Shown: positions 8,617-18,742, counted from the stretch's first letter. The stretch is 35,840 bases of DNA from Rhodocyclaceae bacterium (GCA_003158255.1 PMIH01000221.1:1-35840), one strand, 5' to 3'. Numbers and translations: made by a program. Notes: generated by a model not told the origin, from the sequence alone.

Positions 8617-10278
8617 TTAGCCGTCTTTCAGCGCGCGCCGCAGCACCTTGCCGACGTTGGTCTTCGGCAAGTCGTCGCGGAACTCCACATGGTGGGGCAC
8701 CTTGTACGAGGTAAGCTGCGTCCGGCAGAAGGCGATGATCGCTTCCGCCGTGAGTTCGGGATCTTTGCGGACGACGAAGATTTTTACCGCCTCGCCGCAA
8801 CGGGCGTCCGGTATTCCGATGGCCGCTACTTCGCGCACGCCGGGGTGTGATGCCACCACTTCCTCGACTTCGTTCGGATAGACGTTGAATCCCGAGACGA
8901 GAATCATGTCCTTCTTGCGGTCGACGATAAAAACGAAGCCTTGTTCGTCGACATAGCCGATGTCACCGGTGCGCAGAAAGCCATCAGCGTGGAAGGCCGT
9001 TGCGGTTTCATCCGGGCGTTGCCAGTAACCCTTCGTCACTTGCGGCCCGCGTACGCAGATCTCGCCGACTTGTCCGACGGCTGCTTCCAGACCGGCATCA
9101 TTCCGGATCGATAGTTCCGTCGACGAGATCGGCAGGCCGATGGACCCGTTGAAGCCGGGCAGATCGAGCGGATTGATGGTGACCGCCGGCGACGTTTCGG
9201 TAAGGCCATAAGCCTGCGTCAATGGCCGCCTGGTCACTTGTTGCCAGCGGTCGGCGACCGGTTTTTGCACCGCCATGCCACCGCCCAGCGTGATCAGCAG
9301 CTTCGAGAAATCGAGCTTGGCAAACTCCGCATTGTTGAGCAGCGCGTTGAATAGAGTATTGACGCCCGTGATGACGGTGAATGGGTGCTTCCGCATTTCC
9401 TTGACCAGGCCGGGAATGTCGCGCGGGTTGGCGATCAGCAGGTTGGTGGCACCGATGCGGAGGAAGGTGAGGCAATTCGCGGTCAGGGCGAAGATGTGAT
9501 AAAGCGGCAACGCGGTGATAATTATTTCCTGCCGGTCGCGCACCAGCGCACTGATCCACGCGTGCGCCTGCGTCACGTTGCCGACGATGTTGCGGTGGCT
9601 GAGCATCGCGCCTTTGGAAATGCCCGTCGTTCCGCCCGTGTATTGCAGGAAGGCGAGATCGTCGAGCGTCAACCCGGGTGCGGCGAAGCCATGCCGATGC
9701 CCGGCGGCGAGTGCGCTGCGCAGCTTGATGGCGCCGGGGATGTGCCACGCGGGCACGATCTTCTTGACGTGGCGGACGACGAAATTGACCAGCGTGCCCT
9801 TCAGGCCGCCCAGCAACTCGCCCATCGGCGTGACGACGATATGGCGTAGCGCCGGCAAGTGCGGCAGCACCTGCTCGACCGTGTGGGCGAAGTTCTCGAC
9901 GACGACGATGGCTTCGGCTCCCGAGTCCTTCATCTGGTGTTCGAGTTCGCGCGGCGTGTAAAGCGGGTTGACGTTAACCGCGACGCAGCCCGCGCGCAGG
10001 ACGCCGAACAGGCAGATCGGATACTGCAACAGGTTGGGCATCATCAGCGCGACACGGTCGCCCTTCTTGAGACCGATGCCTTGCAACCAGCCGGCGAAAT
10101 CCGTTGCCAGACGATCAAGCTCGGTGAAGCTCAGCGTCTTGTCCATGCTGATGTAGGCCGTCTTGTCGCCGTAGCGCTTGCACGCGCTGGCCATCAACTC
10201 GTCCAGGGAATTCTCTTTCAGCGGCAGGATGTTGGCCGGGACGATCTTCGGATAGTTCTTGAGCCAGATCTTCTCCAC
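8617..10278 (-). CDS. fadD: Long-chain fatty acid--CoA ligase (AMP-binding)
   Basis: LQYTGGTTGISKGAMLSHRN AMP-binding motif; GDIGYVDEQGFVFIVDRKKDMILVSGFNVYPNEVEEV. Confidence 0.94.
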   Translation of the reverse strand: MEKIWLKNYPKIVPANILPLKENSLDELMASACKRYGDKTAYISMDKTLSFTELDRLATDFAGWLQGIGLKKGDRVALMMPNLLQYPICLFGVLRAGCVAVNVNPLYTPRELEHQMKDSGAEAIVVVENFAHTVEQVLPHLPALRHIVVTPMGELLGGLKGTLVNFVVRHVKKIVPAWHIPGAIKLRSALAAGHRHGFAAPGLTLDDLAFLQYTGGTTGISKGAMLSHRNIVGNVTQAHAWISALVRDRQEIIITALPLYHIFALTANCLTFLRIGATNLLIANPRDIPGLVKEMRKHPFTVITGVNTLFNALLNNAEFAKLDFSKLLITLGGGMAVQKPVADRWQQVTRRPLTQAYGLTETSPAVTINPLDLPGFNGSIGLPISSTELSIRNDAGLEAAVGQVGEICVRGPQVTKGYWQRPDETATAFHADGFLRTGDIGYVDEQGFVFIVDRKKDMILVSGFNVYPNEVEEVVASHPGVREVAAIGIPDARCGEAVKIFVVRKDPELTAEAIIAFCRTQLTSYKVPHHVEFRDDLPKTNVGKVLRRALKDG

Positions 10279-10293
10279 GTTGCTTGCTCCCCC

Positions 10294-10866
10294 TTAGCCG
10301 CCAAGCAAGTCCTGCTTCAACCCGGCGTCTGCGGGTTTGTCGCCCAGCCAGACCTTGATCAGTGCCCGGGCGAATGCTTCGCCACCGACGTTGCCGCGCA
10401 GTTGGCCGTTGAAGCCGACGCCGACGCCATTGCCGAAATCGATGCTGATGACGTCGCCAGTCTTCGCGTTGCCAATGCCGCGCATCAGGTGTTCGAACTG
10501 GTCGATATCAGGTTTCAATTTCGCCAGTTCAGACTCGTTTTGATTGCCGCGCAATCCCTCCAGCAAGGCGCTGAACAGCGAATCGGCGTCGAGGTCGCGC
10601 AGCATGTGCATGACGATGCGGCGCGGCTCGCGCGAATCGATCAGCGTTGCCGCATTGGTTGTCTTCTTCGGAGCATAGAGCGCGGCGGCGTAGACCTTGA
10701 AGAACAGCTTGGTGCGTACGCCGGCACCGTTCAGTACCAGATCGGTGCCACCGGCCTTTGCCTGTTCCTCGATGCGCACACCGGCGACTTCAGCGGCATG
10801 CAGCATCGGCGCCGCGAGCACGGCCGTCAATAGAACGACGGCGGTAGATATTCCGGATCGGGGCAT
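10294..10866 (-). CDS. Chalcone isomerase-like family protein, predicted exported
   Basis: Signal peptide; VAGVRIEEQ...LVLNGAGVRTKLFFKVYAAALYAPKKTTNAATLIDSREPRRIVMHMLRDLDAD...GDVISIDFGNGVGVGFNG. Confidence 0.85.
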   Translation of the reverse strand: MPRSGISTAVVLLTAVLAAPMLHAAEVAGVRIEEQAKAGGTDLVLNGAGVRTKLFFKVYAAALYAPKKTTNAATLIDSREPRRIVMHMLRDLDADSLFSALLEGLRGNQNESELAKLKPDIDQFEHLMRGIGNAKTGDVISIDFGNGVGVGFNGQLRGNVGGEAFARALIKVWLGDKPADAGLKQDLLGG

Positions 10867-10929
10867 TTCTTGTCTCCTCCAATGGCCTTATTTTTTGATA
10901 CCGCCACAATACAGAAATTGCCTCCGAAT

Positions 10930-12843
10930 TCAACTCCGTTTCTGATCGCGGGCGTACTGGAGTGGCCCGCCAGTGAAGGGTGCGAAACCCGTGCCGAAAA
11001 TTACACCAGCGTCAGCGAGGTCGGCATCGGCGACGATGCCCGCATCGACCAGTGCGCGGGTGCGATCGATCAGTGGCGTTACCAGCCGATTGGCGAGGCC
11101 CGGCTCCACCCGCTCTGCGGTGGCCTTGGCCGGTTTGCCGTTCGTCCAGACATAGAAGCCCTTGCCGGTCTTCTTGCCGAGGTCGTTGCGACCGACGCGT
11201 TCCGCCAGGCAGCGCGGCGGTTCGGCACCCTCTGCCAGTTGCTTGCCGGCGGCGAAGGCGATGTCGAGCCCGACGGTGTCTGCGAGTTCGATCGGTCCCA
11301 TTGGCATGCCAAAAGCGAGCATGGCCTCGTCCACCGTTTCGGCAGTGATGCCCTCGTCGACGCAGCGCATCGCTTCCAGCATGTAGGGACCGAGTACGGC
11401 ATTGACCAGGAAGCCGGGCGCGCTCTTCACCGGCAGCGGCAGCTTGTCGATCTGGCGCACGAAGGCGGCGGCGCGGGCGAGCATTTCCGGATCGGCGCCC
11501 TTGGCTTCAACGACTTCCACGAGTGGCATCATCGCCACTGGATTGAAGAAGTGGATACCGACCAGACGCGCCGGGTTCTTCATCGTCGTGGCGATGTCTT
11601 CCAGGCGCAGGCTGGAGGTGTTGCTGGCCAGCACGGCATCCGGTTTCATCTTCGCTTCCAGTGCCGCGAGCAGGTCGCGCTTGGCTTCCAGGTCCTCGAA
11701 GATGGCCTCGATCACCACATCGGCGCGGGCGGCGCCGTGACCTTCCGGATCGGGGATCAGCCGGTCGAGTGCCGAGCGGCGCAGCAGCTTGTCCTTGATG
11801 CGGCGCTCGTAGAGCTTGCTGGCGCGGCCGATGGCGGCAGCAACGCGCTCCAGCGACTGGTCCTGCAAGGTTACCGTCAGTCCGCGCATGGCCGCCACGG
11901 CGGCGATGTCGCCACCCATGACGCCGGCGCCGACCACGTGCAGATGGCGTGCCGCGACGGCTGACTCTTTGCCGAAGGCCTTCAGGCGATCCTGCAGGAA
12001 GAAGACGCGCACCAGGTTCTTCGCCGTGGCCGAGCGGACGATGCTGTCCACGAACTCGGGCGATGCCAGCGCGTTGCCGTTGTGTTTCGCCCAACAATCG
12101 ATGATCGCGTAGGGCGCCGGATAGTGCTCCGGCCGGGCGCGCTTGGCGACCTGCTTGCGCGCCTGCGAAGCGACGAAGAACTTTAGCGGACCATTCATCA
12201 GTCTGTGCAGCAGCGGTCGCGATTTGCGCGGACGGCCGGAGAGCAGCAGCCCGCGGGCGGTGGCGTCGGCGACGCGCGGCGGCGCGCATTCGTCGGCCAG
12301 GCCCATGCGCTTCGCCTTGCGGGCGTCGATGTTGCGGCCGCTGAGCATCATGTCCAGCGCCTCGGGTGGTGAAACGCGTTCCGGTAGTCTCTTCATGCCG
12401 CCCCAGCCGGGGAAGATGCCCAGCATCACTTCGGGCAGCGCCATCTTCGTGGACGGCTCGTCGACCGCCACGATGTAACGGCAGGCCAGCGAGAGTTCGG
12501 TGCCGCCGCCCATGCAGTGGCCGCGTACCAGCGCCAGTGTCGGGTAGCGGACGGCGGCCAGGCGGTTGTAGAGGTCCCAACCGCGTGCGACCAGGGCCCG
12601 TGCCGATTCGGCGCTGTCGAGGCGCGCGAACTCCTCGATGTCGGCGCCGGCGATGAAGCCGGCGGCCTTGCCGGAGCGGAAAATCAGTCCCTTCGGCGGC
12701 TCGCGGTCGCATTCGTCGAGCAATTGCGCAAGCTCCACCAGCACGTCGGCCGAGAGGATGTTGGTACTGGCGCCGGCCTTGTCCAGCGTCGCCCAGGCGA
12801 TGCCGTCGGCGTCGCGTTCGAGTTTCCAGTGGTTCAGGTTCAT
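10930..12843 (-). CDS. fadJ: Multifunctional enoyl-CoA hydratase / 3-hydroxyacyl-CoA dehydrogenase (FadB/FadJ-like alpha subunit)
   Basis: N-terminal crotonase (GHCMGGGTELSLACRYIVA); HAD Rossmann (LHVVGAGVMGGDIAAVAAMRGL); HFFNPVAMMPLVEVV. Confidence 0.92.
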   Translation of the reverse strand: MNLNHWKLERDADGIAWATLDKAGASTNILSADVLVELAQLLDECDREPPKGLIFRSGKAAGFIAGADIEEFARLDSAESARALVARGWDLYNRLAAVRYPTLALVRGHCMGGGTELSLACRYIVAVDEPSTKMALPEVMLGIFPGWGGMKRLPERVSPPEALDMMLSGRNIDARKAKRMGLADECAPPRVADATARGLLLSGRPRKSRPLLHRLMNGPLKFFVASQARKQVAKRARPEHYPAPYAIIDCWAKHNGNALASPEFVDSIVRSATAKNLVRVFFLQDRLKAFGKESAVAARHLHVVGAGVMGGDIAAVAAMRGLTVTLQDQSLERVAAAIGRASKLYERRIKDKLLRRSALDRLIPDPEGHGAARADVVIEAIFEDLEAKRDLLAALEAKMKPDAVLASNTSSLRLEDIATTMKNPARLVGIHFFNPVAMMPLVEVVEAKGADPEMLARAAAFVRQIDKLPLPVKSAPGFLVNAVLGPYMLEAMRCVDEGITAETVDEAMLAFGMPMGPIELADTVGLDIAFAAGKQLAEGAEPPRCLAERVGRNDLGKKTGKGFYVWTNGKPAKATAERVEPGLANRLVTPLIDRTRALVDAGIVADADLADAGVIFGTGFAPFTGGPLQYARDQKRS

Positions 12844-14114
12844 GATTTTTCCACCAACATGGCGCCGCCGAGCCCGCCGCCGATGCAGATCGTGGCGATG
12901 CCCTTCTGGCCGGATTGCAAACGGTGCAACACGTGCAGGACGATGCGGGCGCCCGATGCGCCGACCGGGTGGCCGAGGGCGATGGCGCCGCCGTCGGCGT
13001 TTAGCTTGCTGCGGTCGAGCGTGCCCATGGCCTTGTCCAGGCCGAGTTGTTCCTTGCAGTAGGTTTCATCCTCCCAGGCGGCGAGGCAACCGAGCACCTG
13101 CGCCGCGAAGGCTTCGTTGATTTCCCAGGCGTCGACATCGTTGAGACCGAGGCCGTGGCGTTGCAGGATCGGTGTCGAGGCGTGTACCGGCCCGAGGCCC
13201 ATCTGTGCCGGATCGAGGCCGGCCCATTCGCTGTCGGTGATTTGGCCGAGCGGCTTCAGGTTCCAGCGCTTCACCGCCTCTTCGGAAGCGAGCAGCAACA
13301 GTGCCGCGCCGTCGGTGATCTGCGAGCTGTTGCCGGCGGTGACGCTGCCGTAGGGCTTGTCGAACACCGGCCTCAGCTTGCCCAGTTTGTCGGGTGTCGA
13401 GTCGGTGCGCACGCCGTCGTCCTCGGCGTAGACGTTGCCCTTGCTGTCCACCAGCGGCACGATCTCGCCATAGTGGCCGGCTGCGCGACCCGCGGTGACG
13501 CGGAGGTGGCTTTCGGCGGAGAACTCGTCCATCGTTCGCCGCGAAATGCCGAACTTCCACGCCAGGTTCTCTGCCGTCTGGCCCATCATCAGTCCGACCA
13601 CTGGGTCGGTGAGCCCCTTGACGATGCCGAGTACGGGTGCGAGAAAGCCTAGTCTGAAGCCGCGCAGCGCGGCGAGCTTCTGGCCGACGGTCTTCGTTGC
13701 GTACCAGCCGGACAGCCACTGCACCATCGCGTCCGAGAACAGCAGCGGCGCGCGCGACAGCGCGTCGGTGCCACCGGCCAGTACCAGTTGCGAACGGCCG
13801 CACTGGATGTTGGCGATGGCGGAGTCGAGCGCCTGCATGCCGCTGGCGCAGTTGCGCATCACCGTCCAGCCAGGCACCTTGTCGCCACAGCCGAGTCGCA
13901 AGGCGAGCACGCGGCCAATGTTCACCTCGTCGGGTGAGGGCGAGGCGCAACCGAGGATGACTTCGTCTAGATCGCTGGGCGCGAACGGCTGGCGCAGCAG
14001 CAGGGCGCGCCCCGCCTGCACGGCGAGATCGGAAGCGGCGAAGGGGCCGGGTGTGTTCTTCGACTTGAGGAAGGGCGTACGCGCCCCGTCGACGATGTAG
14101 ACCGGTGCATTCAT
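12840..14114 (-). CDS. fadI: Acetyl-CoA C-acyltransferase (thiolase, FadI-like)
   Basis: MRNCASGMQALDSAI active-site Cys; NADGGAIALGHPVGASGARIVLHVL; CIGGGLGGAMLVE. Confidence 0.93.
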   Translation of the reverse strand: MNAPVYIVDGARTPFLKSKNTPGPFAASDLAVQAGRALLLRQPFAPSDLDEVILGCASPSPDEVNIGRVLALRLGCGDKVPGWTVMRNCASGMQALDSAIANIQCGRSQLVLAGGTDALSRAPLLFSDAMVQWLSGWYATKTVGQKLAALRGFRLGFLAPVLGIVKGLTDPVVGLMMGQTAENLAWKFGISRRTMDEFSAESHLRVTAGRAAGHYGEIVPLVDSKGNVYAEDDGVRTDSTPDKLGKLRPVFDKPYGSVTAGNSSQITDGAALLLLASEEAVKRWNLKPLGQITDSEWAGLDPAQMGLGPVHASTPILQRHGLGLNDVDAWEINEAFAAQVLGCLAAWEDETYCKEQLGLDKAMGTLDRSKLNADGGAIALGHPVGASGARIVLHVLHRLQSGQKGIATICIGGGLGGAMLVEKS

Positions 14115-16468
14115 CAGGCGGCCCGCCTTTCCTGTTGTGGCTTGGCGGCACTGGCGACGCCGAAGTCGTAGGGGAAATCATCGACACGAATGACGATGTC
14201 GCGTAGCGCGTTGCGACGGCGCATGACTTCGTACTCCGGCGCCGTGATGACGCCCGTTTCGAAGGCAACGGTGGCGATGTCGCGCACGTTGGCCCTCGGG
14301 TTGCTGTCGAAGCGGCCTTCGCGATCGGCTTGGCGGATCTTCGCTTCGATCGGTTCGGCTTCCACGGTGGCCGCAAGCGCCTGTTCCAGCGCGCCGACCG
14401 GTTCGTCGGACGTTGCGGGCAAATAGCAGTCGGCAGTCAGCCGTTCCCGTGCGGGGCAAGGCGAGATCAGTATCTTCGCTACCTGATGGCCGACCTTGTC
14501 CGACGGCACGACGTAGGGATGGCCGAACGGGAAGATGACCTTGTGCAGCCAGAAGGCGAAGAAGCGGTTCGGGTAGTTGGCGATGACGCCCTCGAAGGCT
14601 TCCTGCGCCCGGTACATGCAGTCCCAGACCGCCCAGTGCATCAGCGGCGCATCGTCCTGCTGGCGACCATCGGCTTCGTAGCGCTTGAGCGTGGCGGACA
14701 TCAGGTACATCTGGGCCAGCACGTCGCCGAGGCGGGCAGAGAGCTTCTCTTTGCGCTTGAGGTCGCCGCCCATGACCATCATGGAAATGTCGGCGATGTA
14801 GGCGAACGCCGCAGAGAAGCGCGTCAGTTGCTGGTAGTAGCGGCGCGTTTCCGGCGCCACGTCGGGCACCGACACGGTGTGCGAGCCGGTGAGGCCGTAC
14901 CACAGCGTGCGCAGCGCATTCTTGATCGTATAGCCGATGTGGCCGAACAGCGCGGCGTCGAAATCGACCAGACCCTTCCGCGAATCCGGATCATTCACTG
15001 CATGCATTTCCGGCAGTACGTAGGGGTGGCAGCGCACGGCGCCCTGGCCGAAGATGATCAGGCTGCGCGTGAGGATGTTCGCGCCTTCGACAGTGATGGC
15101 GACCGGTAGTTGTTGGTAGGCGCGGCCAAGGAAGTTCGATGGCCCGAGGCAGATGCCCTTGCCGCCGATGATGTCCATGCCGTCGTTGACCACCTGGCGG
15201 GCACGCTCGGTGACGTGGTACTTGGCGATGGCGGAGACCACCGACGGCTTTTCGCCGAGGTCGACCGCGCCGGCGGTCATGACGCGAGCTGCGTCCATCA
15301 GGTAGGTGTTGGCGCCGATGCGCGTCAGCGGTTCCTCGATGCCCTCGAAGCGGCCGATGGCGAGGTTGAACTGGCTGCGCACGCGGGCATAGGCACCGAC
15401 CGCGCGCGCGGTCATCTTGGCCATGCCGGTGTTGGAGGCGGGCAGCGAGATCGAACGGCCGGCGGCGAGACATTCCATCAGCATGCGCCAGCCCTGACCG
15501 GCCATGGCCGGGCCGCCGATGATGAAGTCGAGCGGCATGAACACGTCCTTGCCGCGCGTCGGGCCGGTGACGAAGACGGCATTGAGCGGCAGGTGGCGAT
15601 TGCCGGTTTCCACGCCCGGATGGTCGTAGGGCACCAGCGCGCAGGTGATGCCGATATCCTTCTTGTTGCCCAGCAGGCCATCGGGATCGTACAAACGGAT
15701 GGCGAGGCCGAGGATGGTGCACACCGGCGCCAACGTGATGTAGCGCTTGTCCCAAGTGACGCGCATGCCGAGTACTTCCTTGCCCTGATACATGCCATTG
15801 CAGACGATGCCGCTGTCGGGAATCGAGGCGGCGTCGGAACCGGCCCAGGGCGAGGTGAGTGCGAAGGCCGGCACTTCCAGGCCCTTGGCCAGGCGCGGCA
15901 GATAGTGGTTCTTCTGCTCGTCGGTGCCGTAATGGAGAAGCAGTTCGGCCGGGCCGAGCGAGTTCGGCACCATCACCGAAACGGCCAGCGCCGATGAACG
16001 CGTGGACAACTTCATCACCACCTGCGAATGAGCGTAGGCGGAAAACTCCAGGCCGCCATACTTCTTCGGGATGATCATGCCCAGGAAGCCCTTGTCCTTG
16101 ATGTAGCGCCAGGTTTCCGGCGAGAGATCGTATTGCTCGTGGGAGACCTTCCAGTCGTCGACCAGCCGGCAGGCTTCGCTCGTCTCGTTGTCGAGGAAGG
16201 ATTGCTCCTCGGTGGTCATCTTCGGCGTCGGCAAGTCGAGCAGCTTCTGCCAGTCCGGATTGCCGCGGAACAGCTCGCCGTCCCACCAGACGGTGCCGGC
16301 TTCCAGCGCTTCGCGCTCGGTATCGGACATCGACGGCAGGATGCGCTTGAACAGCGCGTAGATATGGCGCGAAATCAGTGCGCGACGTAGCGGCGGCAGG
16401 ACGAGGACGATGACAAGCGCCAAAGTCAGTGCTGACGGCACGCCAATAATGATCATGGAAGCAGTCAT
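14114..16468 (-). CDS. fadE: Acyl-CoA dehydrogenase FadE (long form)
   Basis: N-terminal TM; FALTSPWAGSDAASIPDSG; GRSISLPASNTGMAK; overall 784 aa FadE architecture; start ATG 16468 overlaps the TetR stop (ATGA). Confidence 0.93.
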   Translation of the reverse strand: MTASMIIIGVPSALTLALVIVLVLPPLRRALISRHIYALFKRILPSMSDTEREALEAGTVWWDGELFRGNPDWQKLLDLPTPKMTTEEQSFLDNETSEACRLVDDWKVSHEQYDLSPETWRYIKDKGFLGMIIPKKYGGLEFSAYAHSQVVMKLSTRSSALAVSVMVPNSLGPAELLLHYGTDEQKNHYLPRLAKGLEVPAFALTSPWAGSDAASIPDSGIVCNGMYQGKEVLGMRVTWDKRYITLAPVCTILGLAIRLYDPDGLLGNKKDIGITCALVPYDHPGVETGNRHLPLNAVFVTGPTRGKDVFMPLDFIIGGPAMAGQGWRMLMECLAAGRSISLPASNTGMAKMTARAVGAYARVRSQFNLAIGRFEGIEEPLTRIGANTYLMDAARVMTAGAVDLGEKPSVVSAIAKYHVTERARQVVNDGMDIIGGKGICLGPSNFLGRAYQQLPVAITVEGANILTRSLIIFGQGAVRCHPYVLPEMHAVNDPDSRKGLVDFDAALFGHIGYTIKNALRTLWYGLTGSHTVSVPDVAPETRRYYQQLTRFSAAFAYIADISMMVMGGDLKRKEKLSARLGDVLAQMYLMSATLKRYEADGRQQDDAPLMHWAVWDCMYRAQEAFEGVIANYPNRFFAFWLHKVIFPFGHPYVVPSDKVGHQVAKILISPCPARERLTADCYLPATSDEPVGALEQALAATVEAEPIEAKIRQADREGRFDSNPRANVRDIATVAFETGVITAPEYEVMRRRNALRDIVIRVDDFPYDFGVASAAKPQQERRAA
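16419..16445 (+). repeat. Possible diverged copy of the 27-bp repeat inside the 5' end of fadE
   Basis: GCCAAAGTCAGTGCTGACGGCACGCCA, 21/27 to copy 2; reads GVPSALTL in the fadE frame, the same frame as the lpxH copy. Confidence 0.4.
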
Positions 16469-17184
16469 GGTTTCTTCCTCCGGGTGCGGCAGTTGCCGCG
16501 GGGTTGGGGAACTGGGGATGCCGTCGCCGGCAGCGGTGCGCGTAAGCCGCCAAGCAGGAATGACATCAGGCGGGGCAGTAGGCATTCGAGATCGTCGTCG
16601 GCAGCGCCGGTCTGCCAGTCGGTGACCAGGCGCAATGTGTCGGTGCCGGCGATGGTGTAAGAGGTGGCGCCGAGCATGAAGTGGAAGCGCCAGATGATTT
16701 CTTCCTTCGGTACTTCCGGCAGGGCGCGGAAGAGGGCCGCCTTGTACCGCTCCAGCACATCGGCGAATTCTTCCGACAGCACCGTGCGAATGAATTCGGC
16801 GGGTTCGGTGAACGTGCGGCCGATCAGGCGCAGGAAGGTCTGGCCGCGGTCGCCGTGGGCGATCGCCATGCGCAACAGGGTGCCGAAGAAGGCATCGAGT
16901 ATTTGCGAAGGCTTGAGCGCCGCGCCGTTGGCCTTGGCCTCCAGCCCGTCGAGCACGCGCAGGCGCTCCTGGTTGAGCACGTGCAGGCGGCGATTGAGCA
17001 CGGCCTCGAACAGGGCTTCCTTGCTGCCGAAATGATAGTGCCCGGCGGCCAGGTTGACGCCGGCATCGCCCGTGATCTGGCGCATCGAGGCGCCCTCGTA
17101 GCCACAGGCCATGAAGACGGCCTCGGCAGCATCAAGGAGTCGTGCGCGGGTGTCGCGGATATCGGCGGATGCGGAGGTGGTCAT
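16465..17184 (-). CDS. TetR/AcrR-family regulator, PsrA-like
   Basis: HTH RLLDAAEAVFMACGYEGASMRQITGDAGVNLAAGHYHFGSKEALFEAVLNRR; C-terminal IIWRFHFMLGATSYTIAGTDTLRLV resembles Pseudomonas PsrA (WRVHFMLGA). Confidence 0.88.
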   Translation of the reverse strand: MTTSASADIRDTRARLLDAAEAVFMACGYEGASMRQITGDAGVNLAAGHYHFGSKEALFEAVLNRRLHVLNQERLRVLDGLEAKANGAALKPSQILDAFFGTLLRMAIAHGDRGQTFLRLIGRTFTEPAEFIRTVLSEEFADVLERYKAALFRALPEVPKEEIIWRFHFMLGATSYTIAGTDTLRLVTDWQTGAADDDLECLLPRLMSFLLGGLRAPLPATASPVPQPRGNCRTRRKKP

Positions 17185-17197
17185 GGCAACCAGAATT

Positions 17198-17211
17198 CAA
17201 ACGAACGTTTT
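17198..17211. promoter_or_regulatory. Predicted TetR/PsrA-like operator CAAACGAACGTTTT
   Basis: Perfect inverted repeat AAACG-AA-CGTTT about 15 bp 5' of the TetR start codon; agrees with the reported PsrA consensus (G/C)AAAC(N2-4)GTTT(G/C) except the last base. Confidence 0.6.
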
Positions 17212-17351
17212 AATCATACGATTGGGACGTGGCAAATGCAAGCCCCCGCCGACGGCAGTTCGAACGATGCGACTCGGTCGGGGGCGGCATATTCGATATA
17301 CTTGCAGCCCTGTTGTGCCATTCTTCCAGCTACCTTCACTAGCTACCGCCC

Positions 17352-18089
17352 ATGCGCATTCTGCTGAGTAACGACGATGGCTATTTCGCGCCCGGTATCG
17401 AGGCGCTGGCCAAAGCGCTGGCGCCGATTGCCGAGATCACCGTGGTGGCCCCCGAACGCGACCGCAGCGGTGCCAGCAATTCGCTGACGCTCGACCGGCC
17501 ACTGCGTCTGCGCCGTTCGGCCAACGGTTTCTACTTCGTCAATGGCACGCCGACGGACTGCGTGCACCTCGCCGTCACCGGCATGCTCGACCACGTGCCG
17601 GACATGGTCGTTTCAGGCGTCAATATGGGCGCCAACATGGGCGACGACACCATCTACTCCGGCACGGTCGCCGCGGCGATGGAGGGCTACCTGCTGGGTG
17701 TGCCTGCCATCGCGATCTCGCTGGCCAGCAAGCAGGGCGGTCATTTCGCCGTGGCGGCACGCATTGCCCGTGAACTGGTCGAGCGCTTTCAGCGCCAGGA
17801 ATTCGGGCAGCCGGTTCTGCTCAACGTCAATGTGCCGGATGAACCGGAGGTGCGCGGTCTTCGAGTGACACGACTCGGCCGCCGCCACAAGGCCGAAAAG
17901 GCAGTACCGCAGGTGACACCACGCGACGAGACTGTTTATTGGGTCGGTGCCGCCGGCGAAGCCGCCGACGCCGGCGCAGGTACCGACTTCCACGCGGTCG
18001 CCAACGGCTTCGTTTCGATTACCCCGTTGCAGATTGATCTCACCCATGCCGGACAGATCGGTACGGTCGAGGATTGGCTCGCCAGATGA
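17352..18089 (+). CDS. surE: 5'/3'-nucleotidase SurE
   Basis: [63 protein letters not shown]. Confidence 0.97.
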   Translation: MRILLSNDDGYFAPGIEALAKALAPIAEITVVAPERDRSGASNSLTLDRPLRLRRSANGFYFVNGTPTDCVHLAVTGMLDHVPDMVVSGVNMGANMGDDTIYSGTVAAAMEGYLLGVPAIAISLASKQGGHFAVAARIARELVERFQRQEFGQPVLLNVNVPDEPEVRGLRVTRLGRRHKAEKAVPQVTPRDETVYWVGAAGEAADAGAGTDFHAVANGFVSITPLQIDLTHAGQIGTVEDWLAR

Positions 18090-18742
18090 CCGTCCTGCAA
18101 GGTATCGGCATGACCTCGCAACGCACGCGCGGACGCATGATCGAGCGTCTGCGCGAGCAGGGCATCCGCGACGAGCGGGTGTTGACCGCCATGGCCGCCG
18201 TGCCACGCCATGTCTTCGTCGGCGCCGCGCTGGCACACCGGGCGTACGAGGATACGGCATTGCCGTTGATCCTCGGTCAGACCATTTCGCAGCCCTATGT
18301 AGTGGCGCGCATGATCGAGTTGCTGCTCACGGGACGTCAGTCGCTGGGCAAGACGCTCGAAGTCGGCGCTGGCTGCGGCTACCAGGCCGCCGTACTGGGT
18401 ACCCTGACGAAGCAGGTGTTTGCCGTCGAGCGGCTGGCGCCGTTGCTTGCCCAGGCGCGCGAAAACTTGCGTACAGCCAAGCTGTCCCATGTTCGCCTCA
18501 AACATGCTGACGGCATGGGTGGGCTGCCCGAGGCGGCGCCCTTTGATACCATCATCGTCGCGGCCGCGGCGCCGAGCGTGCCCCAGGCACTTCTCGATCA
18601 GGTGGCGCCCGGGGGGCGATTGATGCTGCCGGTGGGAACTCATGACCAGGCCTTGTGTCTTTTCGAGCGAACGGACAAGGGTTTTGTCGAGACGCGTTTT
18701 GATCCGGTGCGATTCGTACCGTTGTTGCCGGGAGTTGAATGA
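18086..18742 (+). CDS. pcm: Protein-L-isoaspartate O-methyltransferase
   Basis: [30 protein letters not shown]; start ATG 18086 overlaps the surE stop (ATGA). Confidence 0.95.
   Translation: MTVLQGIGMTSQRTRGRMIERLREQGIRDERVLTAMAAVPRHVFVGAALAHRAYEDTALPLILGQTISQPYVVARMIELLLTGRQSLGKTLEVGAGCGYQAAVLGTLTKQVFAVERLAPLLAQARENLRTAKLSHVRLKHADGMGGLPEAAPFDTIIVAAAAPSVPQALLDQVAPGGRLMLPVGTHDQALCLFERTDKGFVETRFDPVRFVPLLPGVE

Noticed and set aside
10922-10943. GAATTCAACTCCGTTTC as a second PsrA-like site upstream of the chalcone-isomerase-like gene
   Set aside because: Lacks the AAAC half-site and overlaps the end of the upstream fad gene; too weak to call.
14991-16553. 520-aa minus-strand ORF overlapping fadE in another frame
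   Set aside because: Shadow frame of fadE; low-complexity Arg/His-rich translation.
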